Assembly (NCBI GenBank): GCA_934045075.1
Contig: OW203721.1
Location: forward strand, 22,454,181 to 22,518,180
Source of the DNA: Yponomeuta sedellus
Taxonomy: Eukaryota; Arthropoda; Insecta; Lepidoptera; Yponomeutidae
DNA length: 64,000 bases
Direction: 5' to 3'
Part shown: positions 27,670 to 38,826 of the stretch, piece after piece
Layout: each line of letters begins with the position of its first letter
Numbering within the stretch: position 1 is the first letter of the stretch
Position numbers and translations under genes: made by a program
The notes under the pieces: generated by a model
Databases searched by the model: none
Told to the model about the DNA's origin: nothing
Seen by the model: only the letters and a program-made list of their open reading frames with translations

Positions 27670-30600
27670 ACACAAATATTAGGAAAAAATCATGCGGAAT
27701 TGACGCTATATTTTTTCCTAATGACTCGCGATACTCATACGTGTACATAGATAGGTTAAATTGTCAAAAACAGGTCTAATCGCGATTATGTATTTGCCTA
27801 ATAACTAATCGCGAGTAGACCCTTTTAATATAAATCTATGAATAGACGCCATTCCTTTACAACATATGCAAGGATGTCTAGAAAAGATAACTTTAAGCGG
27901 TAAAACCGCCAGTTGTATACGGCAAAACTAAGATACTCGTATGTGAGCCTTTTATATATTTTGTTATGTGTTTTATACAATAAGGAGTTCTAATCTAATC
28001 TAATCTAACCAATCATCGTTCGCACTACCATCGAATACTTCAGAAAAAGTGTTTGCAATGTGCGTCACGTTTCCGCCAAATAACCGATAACATAATTTCA
28101 ATGAACAGCGCAAGTGAGTAGGAGGGACTAAGTCGTTTGTTTATGGAGGCTGCAGAGCTCGTAAACACGGGTGCCGCAGTAAACCGCAGCTGACGTCGCG
28201 GGCGCCGCTCCAGCATAATATACTGGAGAAGGTTAGCTTCGCTATTTCAAGCACTACACGATGCTAATTAGCGCCACCAATGGAATGAAAATCATAACTT
28301 GTTCAATAGTACGTCGGTACAGTATAAGACTTATGATGTTCACTTTTTGAAACGTGAACATCAGTGAAAAAGATAATGATGACTACTGTAACGGCACATT
28401 TTAGAACCTAAAATCTAGGACCAACCTAGCCTAGGACCAACCACAATAACCCCAACCCACAATCTAATAATAAAAACTCAAAAATAAAAAAAAATGCAAT
28501 AAATATTCTTCTAAAATATATTTCCTTTTCCACAGATTATTTTAATCGGACTTAGGAGAGTGTTTTATAAAATTCTGTTTTTATACATGAGGCGTTAGTT
28601 TAGGCTTCAATTCTGTAGAATTTTATAAAACATAAAAAATAGTTAAAAATTTTAGAGAACTGCGACGAAAAGAACTAACTCAATTGGTAAATGCCTGTCA
28701 TTTATTGCGTAAGAGAGGGGACTTGCTCTAGATTTATCGTTTCGTAATGTTCATGTGTTATGCAAGTAACTATGCAAGTACTATAAAAAAAAACAGCACT
28801 GATCCGAATACCAAAATTAAGACATTTTACAAATATTGAGTTTGGCACTCTCAGTAGGTAATTTAAACTGTTGTAAAAACGGCACCTTTTGAATTTTGTG
28901 TATTTATATACGTTCTAATTTAGAGGCAAAGCTGAGCGTTGCTTTTTGCCAGAGCCTTTCAATTTGAATTGTGTTACTTTGACAAATGTATGTTGCTTTA
29001 CCTCACATGCACCTATTTACACACATCAGTTTTCATTTTCTCTTACGTTCTAATACCTGTCAATAAACAAAATTTTACTTTTGTTTTTTTTTGTCTTAAA
29101 ACACCGAACTGTTCTTCTGTTATTCTGGACGGAATAGCGAGTGGTTCAATTCGACCCAGGATTCGAAACCAATTGAAACGCTAACGTGTCAACGGGCTTC
29201 ATCGACTGAACCATATTGATACAACCGAAACTTTGAAATACTGATAAACACATTGTGTTGGATGACTTCAGAATAATACTTTGCTTTAAATATCTTGTTT
29301 TAAATAACTAAGGCTAGGTACTCGTAACTCAGTTGTCTGTTTGAGGAGTTCCTATAACTGTGTTTCGTAAATAGGATTAGTTAAAAAAATATAAGTCCGT
29401 AATTTGCCTATGTGTGACCTACATTAATTAACTTGTTTTACAATGTTTTGTGTTGTGGGCTTTGATAAATTAATGAAATAAAAAATTCAATACTTACAGA
29501 GATTTCGCAACGTTAGAAGGCTAGGCAAGGGAATGGTGGATGATTACTTGATAGTTTTTAAAATACTTTATAAAAAAATCTAAAGCCTAGATTAGAACCC
29601 CTCGAGGTATATAACAGGTAACCTATCTGACGCAACCTCCAGTCTTCTGGCAAACGGTTTAACCCTTAAACAGAGCTAGTGTAAATTTTTCATTGGTTTT
29701 GGACTTTATTTCAAAGTGACAAAGTTTAATTTATGATGGGAACTATTATACCACTGCCTGGCAATGTAAGAAGGTGAAAAAAATCCGGCGGCAAAGGAAT
29801 AATGCGGCGATAGTAGCACTTAATTATAATGAACTTAACTTTGTGGAAAATCCATTGAAAATTACGTTGATTAAGTTATAAAGATAAAAGGGGCCAAGTC
29901 CGGCTGGGTGGAGTATATTAAGCGCGTCTGATCGCGATTATCTATTATATAAATAATTGCGTTTAGTTACGTATAGATTAATGTATACCTACACTAATAA
30001 TTGACTAAATATTTAGTGCTCCAGGCAACAAAGCAGCAATGTGCCCAGATTTGTGGACCTAAATGTAATACGCCGCCAAGGACGAAGCATTTCTTTAATT
30101 AAAACTTGGTTGCAAAATAAAGCTTCTTAAAACAAACGGACAGCTTACAAAACAGGAAACTTTGCAAATGGAAGTAGCCAGCATCTACGACTGAAAGTTT
30201 TAAAAGGGAAAAATAATATTTCCGAACATTTCACGGAATCCTGAAGAAACGGTCTTCTTTATGCCCCGTGCCGCATTATAAGGTAACTTTTTACAGAGTT
30301 TCCACTTGGAATGATAAAAATTTTTTAAGAGCTTCAGAGGATTTAAGTTGAATAATAAAATATACACAATCTGTATCTTATTCGGCAAAGTTTCGGGTAA
30401 AAAGTCCGAGAGGTTCGCTGGGTATACGCTCACATAACTGCCCTTAAGTTCAGAGATGGGCAGATGGGTGAAAGCCCGCTAATGGAACGCTAAAAAGAGG
30501 CTGTGGCGTAGAGTGCCTTCTTAGGAATGGGTGTGTGTCGGAGCACGTACGGGATGCCGTATAGCGCTGACACGGCCACAAACAAATCATAATAACCCCC

Positions 30601-30760
30601 CGGCGTGTGCTCGGCAAACCAAACAGTCAAGTTGCGAAAGTGTTTGTTCAAAAACAGTCAAGCTCCACGGAACGTTATTTAGAACAATAAGGTGAAGTAA
30701 GAAGTATTTACCACGATAATAAAAAATGGGGTAAGGGTTCCGTAACACTGCACTGTTTCG
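27670..30760. other. Long gene-free intron segment
   Basis: AT-rich intron. 27722-27838 and 29925-29960 carry the dispersed CGCGATTAT motif (family G). 28130-28240 is a short CpG-rich block containing GCTGACGTCGCGGG. 29889-29918 is a scrap of the 5S-SINE. No convincing exon: the open frames at 28939-29184 and 30200-30433 show no domain and no splice-site-bounded coding bias. Confidence 0.45.
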
Positions 30761-31129
30761 GTATCAACCCTTGTTCCCATATTCCCACTGCAGGGGCACG
30801 GATCTCTTCTTGCTTCGCAGGGAGGTTAGGTCATACTCCACCACGGGGGCCAAGTCCGGGTTGGTGGAGGGTTGTAAGACAATGGCAGGTCTTACAGTCA
30901 GAAGTTATCAAGCCGCCCATAAGGCCTCTGACATGGCTTAACAACTGACATTACATCACAGCCGGCGCCAACGGCTAAACGTGCCTTGCGAAGCACGGAA
31001 TCGCTCGGAAAAAATCCAGTAGCGGTAATCACGGGACTGTTACTCATCCTGCACCTGACCACGCCTCTTGTTGCTTAACTCAAGTGATTGATTCCAATCA
31101 TTCGGTACGACTAGACCACAAGCGCTTTT
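30761..31129 (-). mobile_element. 5S-derived SINE, copy A7
   Basis: Full-length antisense copy from TATCAACCCTTGT to CCACAAGCGCTT. The 5S-like core on the minus strand is GAGTTAAGCAACAAGAGGCG. Confidence 0.88.
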
Positions 31130-31313
31130 GCGCTGTTTATGCAAAGTAAGACAAACTTGCACTTGGTCTTTCTTATTATTTGTCGTTGATACAGAGATGA
31201 ATGCTTAATTTATGAAAAACAAAATACATATAATTATATATTCTTGTCGTTAGAATATAATAAGTCCAACAATCACGCCATGTTTGATGCTTGTATGTAC
31301 GAGTATTACCTTT

Positions 31314-31600
31314 GAGTTCCACTCCGTTCCAAACCGTCTAATGTTTGAGTCCATACCGATCAAAACTGTCCAATGTTGGGGATCCATTCCCTTTCACATA
31401 GTCTAATACACCGTCTAATTTTTGGTTTCCATTAAGTAACACACCTTCCAGTATTTGGATTCCATTCCGTTCCAAATCGTTCAATGTTTGGGTGCCATTC
31501 CGTTCCAAACCTTCCAATATTTTGATTCCAAACCGTCTAATGTTTGGGTTCCATTCCGTTCCAAACCGTGCAATGTTTCGGTTCTATTCCAACCAACATA
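31314..31600. repeat. Degenerate minisatellite, unit about 33-35 bp
   Basis: About eight imperfect units of the type CCATTCCGTTCCAAACCGTC followed by TAATGTTTGGGTT. Unit length varies through small indels. Nothing similar elsewhere in the window. Confidence 0.8.
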
Positions 31601-33241
31601 TAAAGAGCTCTAACCTTTGTCAAAAAAGCCCATTTCAGCAGAATCCCTTATTTTAACCTACTGTTTGTCTCAATAAAACGCTGGCCCTAAACAAATCGGT
31701 GCTCACCTTTGCCTCAAACCTTTTTGGGTGTGTTTAAATAAAAAAATAAGATCGCTATTTCGAGCGGCATTTCACCGTCGCACACTGGGTTAACTACTCT
31801 CAAAATGAACCGGAAATAAAAAAAAATATGACCGCCTTTCTACTCACATTCAATTACAATGACAGAACGATTAACTTAGGCACATGTTGACAATGCTCGA
31901 GCTAATCATATTTAGAACAGTGAGTTGCAGCGGTCATTCAAAGTTATCATTATCTAACTGACAACTTTATTACTCAGTTATAAAGTGATTTTCCAGTGCT
32001 AAATTTTATTCTTATAAAGTATTTTCGTTAGAATCGGCCATGGAACCTTGTAGTTCAGGTGTGTCACTATACTCAGAGACTATAATTGAAACTTTTAGTA
32101 ATATCTGTGTGGACTAAACATGTCTATTACCGGTGCAATGTTAAATATCAGGAAAAATATTTAAAAACAGTTGATCTATGTATGAATTAAAGCAAATTTT
32201 GCTATGCCTAATGCATAAAAAGTTCTTTAAGATGTAGGCTTCTAAATGAAAAAAAAATTCTTGCTACTTTATGTGATACGCTGATTTTAGTGAATAAGTC
32301 CGTATGGATATAAGTAAATAAGTACTTAATTCATGGACCAGAAATTATATCCTATGCGCTTTTACCTATTGGTTAATTAACCGAACAGTCACAAGAAGCA
32401 AGAAATAAAGACTCCAAGCGCTATAGAGAGCACATTATTCAAGAAAATGTAGAAGAGAAAAATCAAATAGAGGTATTTTTAATTCTTTTACTCAGCTCTG
32501 ATCCAGTGATCACAAGTGGACAGAAAGAGTCAAAAACAAGGTTAAAAATATTCCAAAAGATGCATTATGTTTGTTAAAAGTCCCCTGTGAAAACGATTTC
32601 AATGATGATACACCACATGTTGTTGATGATGATGTTGATGATGGTGATGATTATGATGATGGTGATTTAATATATCTTTAAGGCAGGTAATAGTTTTATG
32701 TCATTTTGACACTCTAACACCTTTATTTTAATTGATCACACATATAAAGCCTTCCTGCCCCAGTGTGCATCGGCTCTGAAAGCCTGCTATGCTCTGATTG
32801 TTATTCAGTGTCTATCGTTGTAGTACAGGCTCCGTCTTGGTCTAAATCAATCTTTCAAACGCGTCTGTCTGTCAATCCACCATTACCGACAGTGGTTTAT
32901 GCTCGTGTATAAATCTCTAATCCGACCAACTAGAAGACTTTTATAAGCCATTACAGTCTCCAAACACTCGTTTGTGATGCCTATAAATATTCAAAGAATT
33001 GAGCTGACTCGCGGCCGCGGCTGTCTTGGCATGGCATCCGTGATATGTTGCTTCATTATTGACAATCACCACCGAGATGCCCAATTTTAATTACTTGCTG
33101 TATTAAAAATTACCCTTACAATAAATATTTGGTCTTTGTTCAGATTTCTCAAAAAATAACGAGAAATAATGATGTCAAATTAAAATACGGATAGATATAC
33201 GCGTAAAATAAAGTTATAAAAAAAATTGAGTATAGTATTTC
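31601..33241. other. Gene-free intron with one possible coding relic
   Basis: Mostly AT-rich intron. At 32401-32472 one frame reads RNKDSKRYREHIIQENVEEK and stops looking coding at GTATTT. At 32502-32681 another frame reads KWTERVKNKVKNIPKDALCL, then an Asp-rich tail and TAA. The 29-bp gap is too short for an intron, so this is more likely a decayed transposon ORF than a gene. 32730-33070 is repeat-free and compositionally balanced. Confidence 0.3.
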
Positions 33242-33500
33242 TTAATGATTCGCGATACTCATACATAGTTAATATATTAAAATGGTCTGATCGCGATTAT
33301 TTATTTGGTAAAACGAAACCGAAACCGAGACGCTGCCAAAACGTCGGGAATTAAGCTAATTAATAAGGCCGCCAATTGTACTATGTATATTTGCAATTGT
33401 TTTGTATTTGTTGTTTTTCCAGTGTACAATAAAGAATATTCTTATCTTATCTTACGTTTTACCTTATAAATAATCGCGATTGGACCCGTTTAATGTATAA
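33242..33500. mobile_element. Family G repeat interrupted by a LINE tail
   Basis: GATCGCGATTATTTATTTGG (about 33291) is answered by an inverted relative, TTACCTTATAAATAATCGCG (about 33460). Between them lies the same (CTTAT)-tailed LINE 3' end as at 10170. The inverted flanks suggest a small inverted-repeat element or two opposed family G copies. Confidence 0.5.
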
Positions 33501-33517
33501 CTAAATTTGGGTATGTT

Positions 33518-33600
33518 GATGGCCTCGTTGTCCTAGCGGTAAAACGCCTGTTTACCATTCCGGAGGTCGTGGTTCGATTAGTCCAAATAATTTAAATAAG
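33518..33600 (+). mobile_element. tRNA-like SINE head (family D type)
   Basis: GATGGCCTCGTTGTCCTAGC resembles the start of family D, with B-box GGTTCGATTAG. The body is lost. The following 750 bases to 34351 are AT-rich intron with no recognised feature. Confidence 0.5.
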
Positions 33601-34351
33601 ATTAAATAGCTATCATTTTCCTTCCTGTGATTGAAGGTAAGAGTCGTTGGACGGTTTCACCATTTGAAGCCTAAGAGCAAAGTAAGTAGATTAAGTTCCA
33701 ATGATTAATTGTATTTGAGTAGGCAGAGCAGTAGGTAATCAGAAAACAAAGTTGTATGAGAGAATACTGAGCTTGCAAATAAACTTTTGATTGATTCGAT
33801 GCTGGGCTTATTTTATTACGCTACTGTTTACCTTATAGACGCTCATCTGACTTTTATTTTGAGTATGAGAAATTCTCAGACGACAGCGAAGAAAAACTGC
33901 CCGGGTCAGCCTGCTGAAACATTAACTCCATAGCTCTCCAGAGTTCTTAAGGGCAAGTGTTTCATAATGGGCTGTTGTTGTTTCAAAAGCCGTGTTCAAA
34001 AACCAAGTAGGAGTTGTACACGCACACCGAGGGATCCGTACAAATTAGGAATCTCAATCAAATTTGAAAGTAAGGGTAGTAAGTCTTGCAGTTTTTCCTA
34101 TGCTAAGCTGTTAATAAGATAAGATAAGAAGATAAGCTCTTAATTAAATTGTGGTAATTAACTTTAATCAATCTATTATGAATTATTGTAAAGCTTCAGA
34201 AAGTAGCCTGGCCCCCCAAAGCACAAAGGATATTAGTTCGGAAGCCGGTAACCTAAACAAAATGATAATGTAAATTTCAACGTAAAGAGTGTAGGTACAT
34301 TCTGTTTGGTAACAATTATCTTCTTTTATGTAGTCTGTAAACGTCACGCGA

Positions 34352-34610
34352 ACTGTGAAGGAAAACATCGTGAGGAAACCCGCGGCTTGGTTGGCTCAGC
34401 ACGTATTGACTAGTCTTTCCTGTGGGCTAGGCCGACTAAGCTGTCAGGATGGTATAGGTGCTGGGCAAGCCTACACCATCTATAAAACCATGTCTCAGGC
34501 ACTACAGCGTCGGAGTGGTCCCTTCACCCATCTAGTGTGAGTGAGGATACCACTGGACGCTGTATAAATCATCTCATTACGTAGATGCAAAAAGTCCAAT
34601 CATCATCATC
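34352..34610 (+). mobile_element. tRNA-SINE family C, headless copy
   Basis: Starts at ACTGTGAAGGAAAACATCGT and runs colinear with 9880-10125, ending in a CATCATCATC tail. The tRNA-like head is absent, so it was probably 5'-truncated on insertion. An inverted family C scrap follows at 34622-34665. Confidence 0.8.
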
Positions 34611-35023
34611 AAACGTCTATCTGCAAGGCACAAGTCTTCTCTCGGAGAGAGAGTATGGGCTTAGTTATTAGTCATTAAAATTATCTTAGCTTTGTCGAAT
34701 GTCAATGTACAATGTAAGCAGTGTCATTGGGCTGTAGATACGTATAGCGGAGAAAAGAGCTGAATCAAAATTACAGGAGAAAATGGCAGCTACAAAAAAA
34801 CTCCAATTTAACCATCCTCTCTAAAACCACTTCAAAGCTGATACAAGTTGTAATCCTGTTATACAATAAAGTTTTTTTTTTTATATAATAATTTGATTTT
34901 TATTCCAATATAATTGTGGTCTCAGATGACGATCAGGGTATGCGTAGTTTTATTTCAATTTGTGATTTAAGCACTAGTCGACAATACTTACATATTAATA
35001 CCTACACAACCTAAAATTAATAC

Positions 35024-35088
35024 AAAATAGTTACAAGTTAAACGTAACTAAGAGAAATACTTAGTTACGTTTAACTTGTAACTATTTT
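35024..35088. repeat. Perfect 29-bp inverted repeat, 7-nt loop
   Basis: Left arm 35024-35052 (contains TAGTTACAAGTTAAACGTAA), loop AGAAATA, right arm 35060-35088. No mismatch. It lies 15 bp before a 5S-SINE. Confidence 0.95.
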
Positions 35089-35103
35089 TTTCAGTTTGTT
35101 ATC

Positions 35104-35466
35104 GTTATCAACCCTTGTATGTCCCCACTGCTGGGGCACGGGTCTCTTCCTGGATCGCAGGAAGGTTAGGCCATACTCCACCACGGAGGCCAAGTCCGGG
35201 TTGGTGGAGGATTGTAAGACAGTGGCGGGCCTTGCTGTCAGAAGTTATCAAGCCGCCCATAAGGCCTCTGACATGGCTTAACGACTGCCATTAATGACAG
35301 CCAGCACCAACGGCTTAACGTGCCTTGCGAAGCATGGAAGCGCTCGGAAAAATGCCACTAGCGGTAGTCACGGGACGCTCACCCATCCTGTACCTGACCG
35401 CGCCTGTCATTGCTTAACCAAGTGATTGATTCCAATCACTCGGTTCGCCTAAGCCACGAGCGCTTT
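35104..35466 (-). mobile_element. 5S-derived SINE, copy A8
   Basis: Well-preserved full-length antisense copy. On the minus strand the A-box-like block is TGGTTAAGCAATGACAGGCG; the C-box position reads GGATGGGTGAGC. Ends in GCGCTTTTTTT on the + strand. Confidence 0.9.
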
Positions 35467-36221
35467 TTTTAAGTTTATTCACATATTAATCAGTAATATA
35501 GCAGAACAAACAGGCAAGAATATTACAGACTAATGAAAAATGAATAATGAGTGTTCAACAGAGGGTTTGGAGTACAGAAACGCTGCATTTCGTATTATAA
35601 CAATTTATTACAAATTAGAACGTCGTTACAGCTTATCGTCAACTTTTAAACAGAGACAGGCAAAAGTTGCAATGTTACACAGCTACAAAACATTAAGGGC
35701 AAAGTTAAGTAAAGTTTACCTTCACTACCTAAATCTTGAGTAATTTATCATAATATTTATAAGTAGTATTCACATATAATATATATTTGTATTTATTGTA
35801 TTTCATATTTATTTAAAGTAATATTCCCCCATTATTATTTTTTTGTGTAATATAGATATAATTTGTACATTTTATATTATTTAATATTGCACTAACTGCT
35901 AATCTTGTCTCCAAAACTAAGGTTAGCTGGTAGATAAAGCTCAGTAGCATTAAGCTCGCCTATGTGCAAAATTTTTATGCAATAAAGAATTTTAGTAATA
36001 ATAATTAGGGCCAGTTTCTACATTGAGAATTTCGCTATGTAAAAACTTAACTTTAGTGCTGTCTCTTCGAATTCCTCAGCAAAGAGCGTGACAGAACGTT
36101 ACTTAAGTATATACTTAGGGAGATTTTCAATTGAGCAACCGGCCAGACAGCTATGCTTTGTTTGGTTGCTGTTAAGCACCGTATGGTGCCCTACTCTTCT
36201 GTTTTAAGTAAAACATATTTC
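35467..36221 (+). other. Intron with a LINE 3' end at 35885-36007
   Basis: 35885-36007 (TAGCTGGTAGATAAAGCTC, then CAATAAAGAATTTTAG and a TAATAATAATT tail) is a typical RTE-like LINE 3' end. The 67-codon frame at 35540-35743 lies upstream and could be its decayed last codons, but no domain is seen. Confidence 0.45.
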
Positions 36222-36483
36222 TAGACTTCTAGTCCGGATCTACTTACGGGTGTTGTTGTATCGGAAAAGTCCGACCAGGTTTCGCTCCGATTCGCAGAGC
36301 TTAATCATGGTGAGCAGAGACGGAGCTCGCGTCGTCGGTTGCGAGGTCGGTGTGTGAGACGAGCAACCGACGACGCGAGCTCCGTCTCTGCTCACCATGA
36401 TTAAGCTCTGCGAATCGGAGCGAAACCTGGTCGGACTTTTCCGATATAACAACACCCGTAAGTAGATCCGGACTAAAAGTCTA
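36222..36483. repeat. Large palindrome (foldback element), 121-bp arms
   Basis: Left arm 36222-36342 and right arm 36363-36483 are reverse complements with two mismatches; the loop is 20 nt. Arms include CGGATCTACTTACGGGTG and CGCGTCGTCGGTTGC. A deletion derivative lies at 63674-63843, and arm fragments at 51478-51552 and 58640-58692. The sequence right of the palindrome (CAATGTGTTGTGCTTACG) is also shared with 63844. Not assigned to a known superfamily. Confidence 0.95.
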
Positions 36484-36946
36484 CAATGTGTTGTGCTTAC
36501 GGAAGTTTTAGTTCAAAAACATATTTCTATTTATAATTCCGTGTTTATTCGATGACAATATTTTCACAAGACAATTAATACTAGATTAGACAGAAACTAC
36601 ATTTAAAACTGACATAAGTAAAAGTCCAAATAAAAAATGAAAAAGGTCTGTCGCCAACAGATGCCACCAAAACTACTGACATAGCGGACAGTTTTCAGTT
36701 TTTCGTTTTCTAGAATCGTCGGAGAGGCTCAAATTACTCATTTTACCCAACATCCCCGGCCACCCCGACCCGTAACTGAGTAATTTAAACGTCTTAGTTG
36801 CGAAAACTTCAATTCCAATTGATTGACCATTATTGTTTCAATGAAACTTAGAAATGGATTTCTCTTGATTGAGTTTTAGCTACGTATACGTACCTAAACA
36901 AATAGATATACGTGAAGATTGTCTGATATAGGTAAAATAACCAACC

Positions 36947-37326
36947 TTTTAGCCTCTAAATAGGTTTTTAAATTTGTTCCTTAGCACGGGTTAGTGCATT
37001 AAAAATAAAATAGTGTAATCATGTGGGTACAGTGATATCGTTCCGATGTTAAACCTAACTGCAAAGTAGGTAGTCGGGGCTGTAAGTAATGCAATTTGCT
37101 TAAGTCAGATGTCGCTGCCTGTACGTAATACAGAGAATAGTGTAAAGAGGTTCGAAATTTCACTGATGCCGTGAGTCGCCCATTGGCTCAATTGGTAGAG
37201 CGCTGGCACGGATAGCCAGAGGTTGCGGGTTCGAATCCCGGCATGGGTGAAATTTTTAGCCTCTAAATAGGTTTTTAAATTTGTTCCTTAGCACGGGTTA
37301 GTGCATTAAAAATAAAATAGTGTAAC
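36947..37326 (+). mobile_element. tRNA-derived SINE family B, tail-to-head dimer
   Basis: A tail-only unit (36947-37020), a 117-bp linker including TACGTAATACAGAGAATAG, then a complete head and tail (37137-37326). The head (37185-37255) can form a cloverleaf: acceptor CCCAT/ATGGG, anticodon stem CTGGC/GCCAG, T-arm CGGGTTCGAATCCCG. It is a SINE head rather than a functional tRNA because position 33 is C. Confidence 0.8.
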
Positions 37327-37539
37327 CAACCAGTTTTAATCTTATGTTAACTTAGTGTAATCTGAAGAAAACTATAGTATCCTTAAAAAGTTATTACGTC
37401 ATAAAACTTAAATAGACTTTATGATCTACTTATGCTACACCTTCTATATGAAGAGCTTTTTTTAGGATATATAATTATTTTTCAAACCGTAAAAAAGCAG
37501 AAATTATCATACTTTTTTTGGTTTATATGTAAAACCAGG

Positions 37540-37650
37540 CGGCGTAATTATGGTTGTCTGGAAGAGATCACTTTTAGTGATAAGGCCGCCGTATGTACTC
37601 TTATGTTAAGAAATATCTTTGTAATTTTATTTTTTATTTACAATTAAGTG
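37540..37650 (+). mobile_element. LINE 3' UTR fragment
   Basis: GGTTGTCTGGAAGAGATCAC and TAGTGATAAGGCCGCC are the conserved 3' UTR words of a common lepidopteran non-LTR family (recognised by eye). The open frame across it is a shadow. Confidence 0.6.
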
Positions 37651-37899
37651 TTTTCTATCTATAAGAACCATAAAACCACATTTAGCAGACTAAAAGTTGA
37701 GAAAGATCTAAAACAACTCCTGTTGTAAATAATAAATTATAAATTACATGTTTTGTTTTATAAAGTTTCCTACTTTGTATGAAAATTAAGATTGAATGCC
37801 TAACAGTTATGGAAAATTACAATATCACGACCACATTGCATCACGCGCGAACGAGATTATTTAAGTCTGGAAACAGATCCCCATCCATCACCTATCCAC

Positions 37900-38175
37900 T
37901 TGAATTACCAGACGGTCTTGGAAATTCAGTACAAGAAGTGTCGCAATCGCATTGACAGCTGTCAACTAGGCAGCATGTTTATTTGCGGTCATCGGGCATG
38001 CGCATGCGGCGTCAGCGCATAGTAGCGGCCACTACCGACACCCCAGACCAGTCGCATCGCGGAGAGCAAGGCAACCGCGCGCGCGCCGTCCCGACGACAT
38101 GTGACCAACACGCGGCGACTACACATAAACAATTTCATGTGCAATAAAGTAGCACTAAATAATTGCCTCTTCAAC
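37900..38175 (+). promoter_or_regulatory. Candidate alternative promoter/5' UTR of the intronic NOS1AP exon
   Basis: GC content and CpG density rise sharply here. It contains an E-box palindrome GACAGCTGTC (about 37954) and GCATGCGCATGC (37996-38007), a near-perfect NRF1/erect-wing-type site. No TATA box; Inr-like CAGT words occur (TTCAGTACA, CCAGTCG). The 5' UTR would run into the ATG at 38176. CpG-rich TATA-less layout fits an insect housekeeping or neuronal promoter. Confidence 0.45.
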
Positions 38176-38826
38176 ATGTCAAATCAAAGAGAGCAAAACG
38201 CGAAGCACAAACGAAATGAACACCCGTTAAAACATTTGCCAACGGACGTGCTACTGAAGGCTAGGAGCACGCTGGGCACCCTGCTGAAGTCCCGGCAGGA
38301 GCAGCCGCGGGCCAAGCCAGCTAAGCAGGAGGCTAAGGACAAGCGCAAGGGTCGCGAGGAGCGGCTGAAAGTCAGCCGGTCGGAGCCCGAGTTCGGGGAC
38401 ATGCAGAGACGCAGGAGTCGCATGGACGACACGCCCGGCAAGTACGCGGCGACGCTGCGACCGCGACCGCTCTCCGTCGGCGCCACCAAGCGCTTCACCT
38501 ACCCGGACGACATCGACGATTTTCCCAGCGGCGCTTACCCAAACGAACCCTTAAACCAGAGAACCTACGACTCTGCCGAGGAAATATGTGTGCAATCGCG
38601 TTTGGTCATTCCCGTGAACAATGAAAGGTTAAATGGCTCCGATGTTACTGAGGAGAAGCCTAGGAAGAAGCTGTCTTTTCGCGAGCCCGAGATAGAGGGC
38701 GCTGAGAGTGCAACGCTGAGCCGGTCGCACAAGCACATGGGGGTCAATAGTCTCTCGAGGCGACCGCAGCAGCCCCCTGCACCTGGGCGGCGCTCGTCGC
38801 TCGACGGACTCAGCTGCGATTTAGAG
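38176..38826 (+). CDS. Probable alternative first coding exon of NOS1AP (or nested gene)
   Basis: 217 codons from ATG 38176 to a GTAGGT donor at 38827, ending in phase 0. I chose this ATG for its A at -3 (CAACATG); an in-frame ATG at 38137 has T at -3. The frame is open upstream, but from a non-ATG codon. The protein is basic and disordered-looking: a Lys/Arg-rich residues 1-85, RRRSRMDD (78-85), KKLSFREPEIEG (164-175) and GRRSSLDGLS (204-213), the last resembling basophilic kinase or 14-3-3 sites. Strong GC third-position bias. No known domain. The next visible exon on the strand, 61449, also begins in phase 0, so direct splicing would keep frame and give an isoform lacking the first half of the PTB domain. 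It could instead be the start of a separate gene. Confidence 0.8.

Noticed and set aside
36240..36455. 71-codon minus-strand frame
   Set aside because: Lies entirely in the palindrome; the frame recurs on both arms by symmetry and shows no domain.
37185..37260. Cloverleaf-capable tRNA sequence
   Set aside because: Position 33 is not U and the sequence is the head of a repeated SINE (also at 16258 and, antisense, 27030), so it is not annotated as a functional tRNA gene.
38101..38175. Longer start for the alternative exon (frame open from 38101, ATG at 38137)
   Set aside because: 38101 is GTG, and ATG 38137 has T at -3, whereas ATG 38176 has CAAC before it.
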